Source: Amycolatopsis jiangsuensis
GTDB lineage: Bacteria > Actinomycetota > Actinomycetes > Mycobacteriales > Pseudonocardiaceae
Direction: 5' to 3'
NCBI RefSeq assembly: GCF_014204865.1
Contig: NZ_JACHMG010000001.1
Location: forward strand, 1-64,000
Length of the DNA stretch: 64,000 bases
The translations under genes were made by a program, and so were the position numbers. This document shows, in pieces, positions 63,640 to 64,000 of this stretch; position 1 is the first letter of the stretch, and each line of letters begins with the position of its first letter. The notes beneath the pieces are model-generated. The model was not told where the DNA came from. It ran no database searches and saw nothing but the letters and a program-made list of their open reading frames with translations.

Positions 63640-63680
63640 GAACGGCCCTTTTCCGGTTACGGCCGGGAAAGCGGCCGTTC
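63640..63680 (+). terminator. glyS terminator hairpin
   Basis: Arms GAACGGCC and GGCCGTTC enclose further pairing (CCGG with CCGG, TTTTCC with GGGAAA), starting 13 bases after the glyS stop. Confidence 0.75.
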
Positions 63681-63738
63681 GCTTGTCCGTGTGGGCACAT
63701 CACCCGATTCGGTGGCATAACGGTAGACACGGAGTTCC

Positions 63739-64000
63739 GTCACCGACCCCGCCGGGCTGGCCGCGGCGGCGGACGACATCGGGACGCTGAGCGGGCTGGT
63801 CAACAACGCCGGGATCACCTTCGCCGGCCCGGTCGAGCATCTGCCGCTCGACCGGTTGCGCGCACAGCTGGAGGTCAACGTCGTCGGGCTCGTGGCGACG
63901 ACGCAGGCGTTCCTCCCCGCGATCCGGGCCGGAGGTGGCCGGGTGGTCATGATCAGCTCTACCGCCGGCCGGGTCGCGACGCCCTTCCTCGGTGCCTACA
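63739..64000 (+). pseudogene. 5'-truncated short-chain dehydrogenase/reductase (runs off window)
   Basis: From 63739 the plus strand reads VTDPAGLAAAADDIGTLSGLVNNAGI, then NVVGLVATTQAFLP and GRVVMISSTAG, the middle of a classical SDR with its NNAG motif and catalytic Ser. The cofactor motif TGxxxGIG and about 60 preceding residues are missing. An in-frame TAG at 63724 lies five codons upstream, with no start codon between. The remainder and its Tyr-x-x-x-Lys site lie beyond the window. Decay after truncation is the simplest reading; a sequencing fault is possible. Confidence 0.7.

Overview
The window is about 72% GC. Start codons are often GTG, genes are packed tightly, and stop/start overlaps of the ATGA, GTGA and TGATG type are common. 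Gene order (holA-rpsT-lepA-hemW-hrcA-dnaJ2-rsmE-phoH-ybeY-CBS protein-era-recO-uppS, then smtB-zur and glyS) is the conserved actinobacterial housekeeping order. The accessory genes (F420-linked oxidoreductases, SSI-type protease inhibitor, RNase Sa/barstar, siderophore-interacting protein, class F sortases) fit a filamentous actinomycete. Pseudonocardiaceae, probably Amycolatopsis or a close relative, is my inference. It rests on gene content only.

Layout. 1-10.5 kb: end of comEA, comEC, thrC behind a SAM riboswitch, holA, a 1 kb repeat-rich gap, rpsT, an EamA transporter behind a ykkC-class riboswitch, a VOC protein, a methyltransferase and lepA. 10.6-19.7 kb: accessory metabolism, namely a Uma2 protein with a duplicated 3' end, PPOX and nitronate monooxygenase genes, an APC permease, an alpha/beta hydrolase, an MDR reductase, a secreted RNase with its barstar, an enoyl-CoA hydratase and a secreted protein. 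19.8-25.5 kb: a translationally coupled sulfate assimilation operon (sir, zinc-ribbon gene, cysH, cysD, cysN, cbiX) behind a cysteine-containing leader peptide. 25.7-31.4 kb: hemW, a quinone reductase, a TetR regulator with clear operators, a SnoaL-like gene, an iron-box-controlled siderophore-interacting protein and a serine hydrolase.

31.4-32.6 kb is a lower-GC island holding a broken HsdR-N type nuclease gene. 32.6-41.2 kb is a pyrimidine/hydantoin catabolic locus: an NCS1 permease, a beta-ureidopropionase-like amidohydrolase, a dihydropyrimidinase and an LLM oxidoreductase, then an SSI inhibitor, a PucR regulator and divergent mmsA. The palindrome ACAG-N-CTGT occurs in both control regions. 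41.3-54.5 kb is the heat-shock and RNA/ribosome maintenance cluster, including a group of proline/glycine-rich small membrane proteins after era.

54.8-58.1 kb is a probable zinc homeostasis locus: a permease, a TIGR03943-like partner, Zur, and an SmtB with a histidine-rich N-terminal tail. 58.4-62.1 kb holds an envelope protein with a sortase-substrate-like C-terminus and two paralogous class F sortases separated by an IS982 element. The window ends with glyS and a 5'-truncated SDR fragment. I recognised no tRNA, rRNA or CRISPR array.
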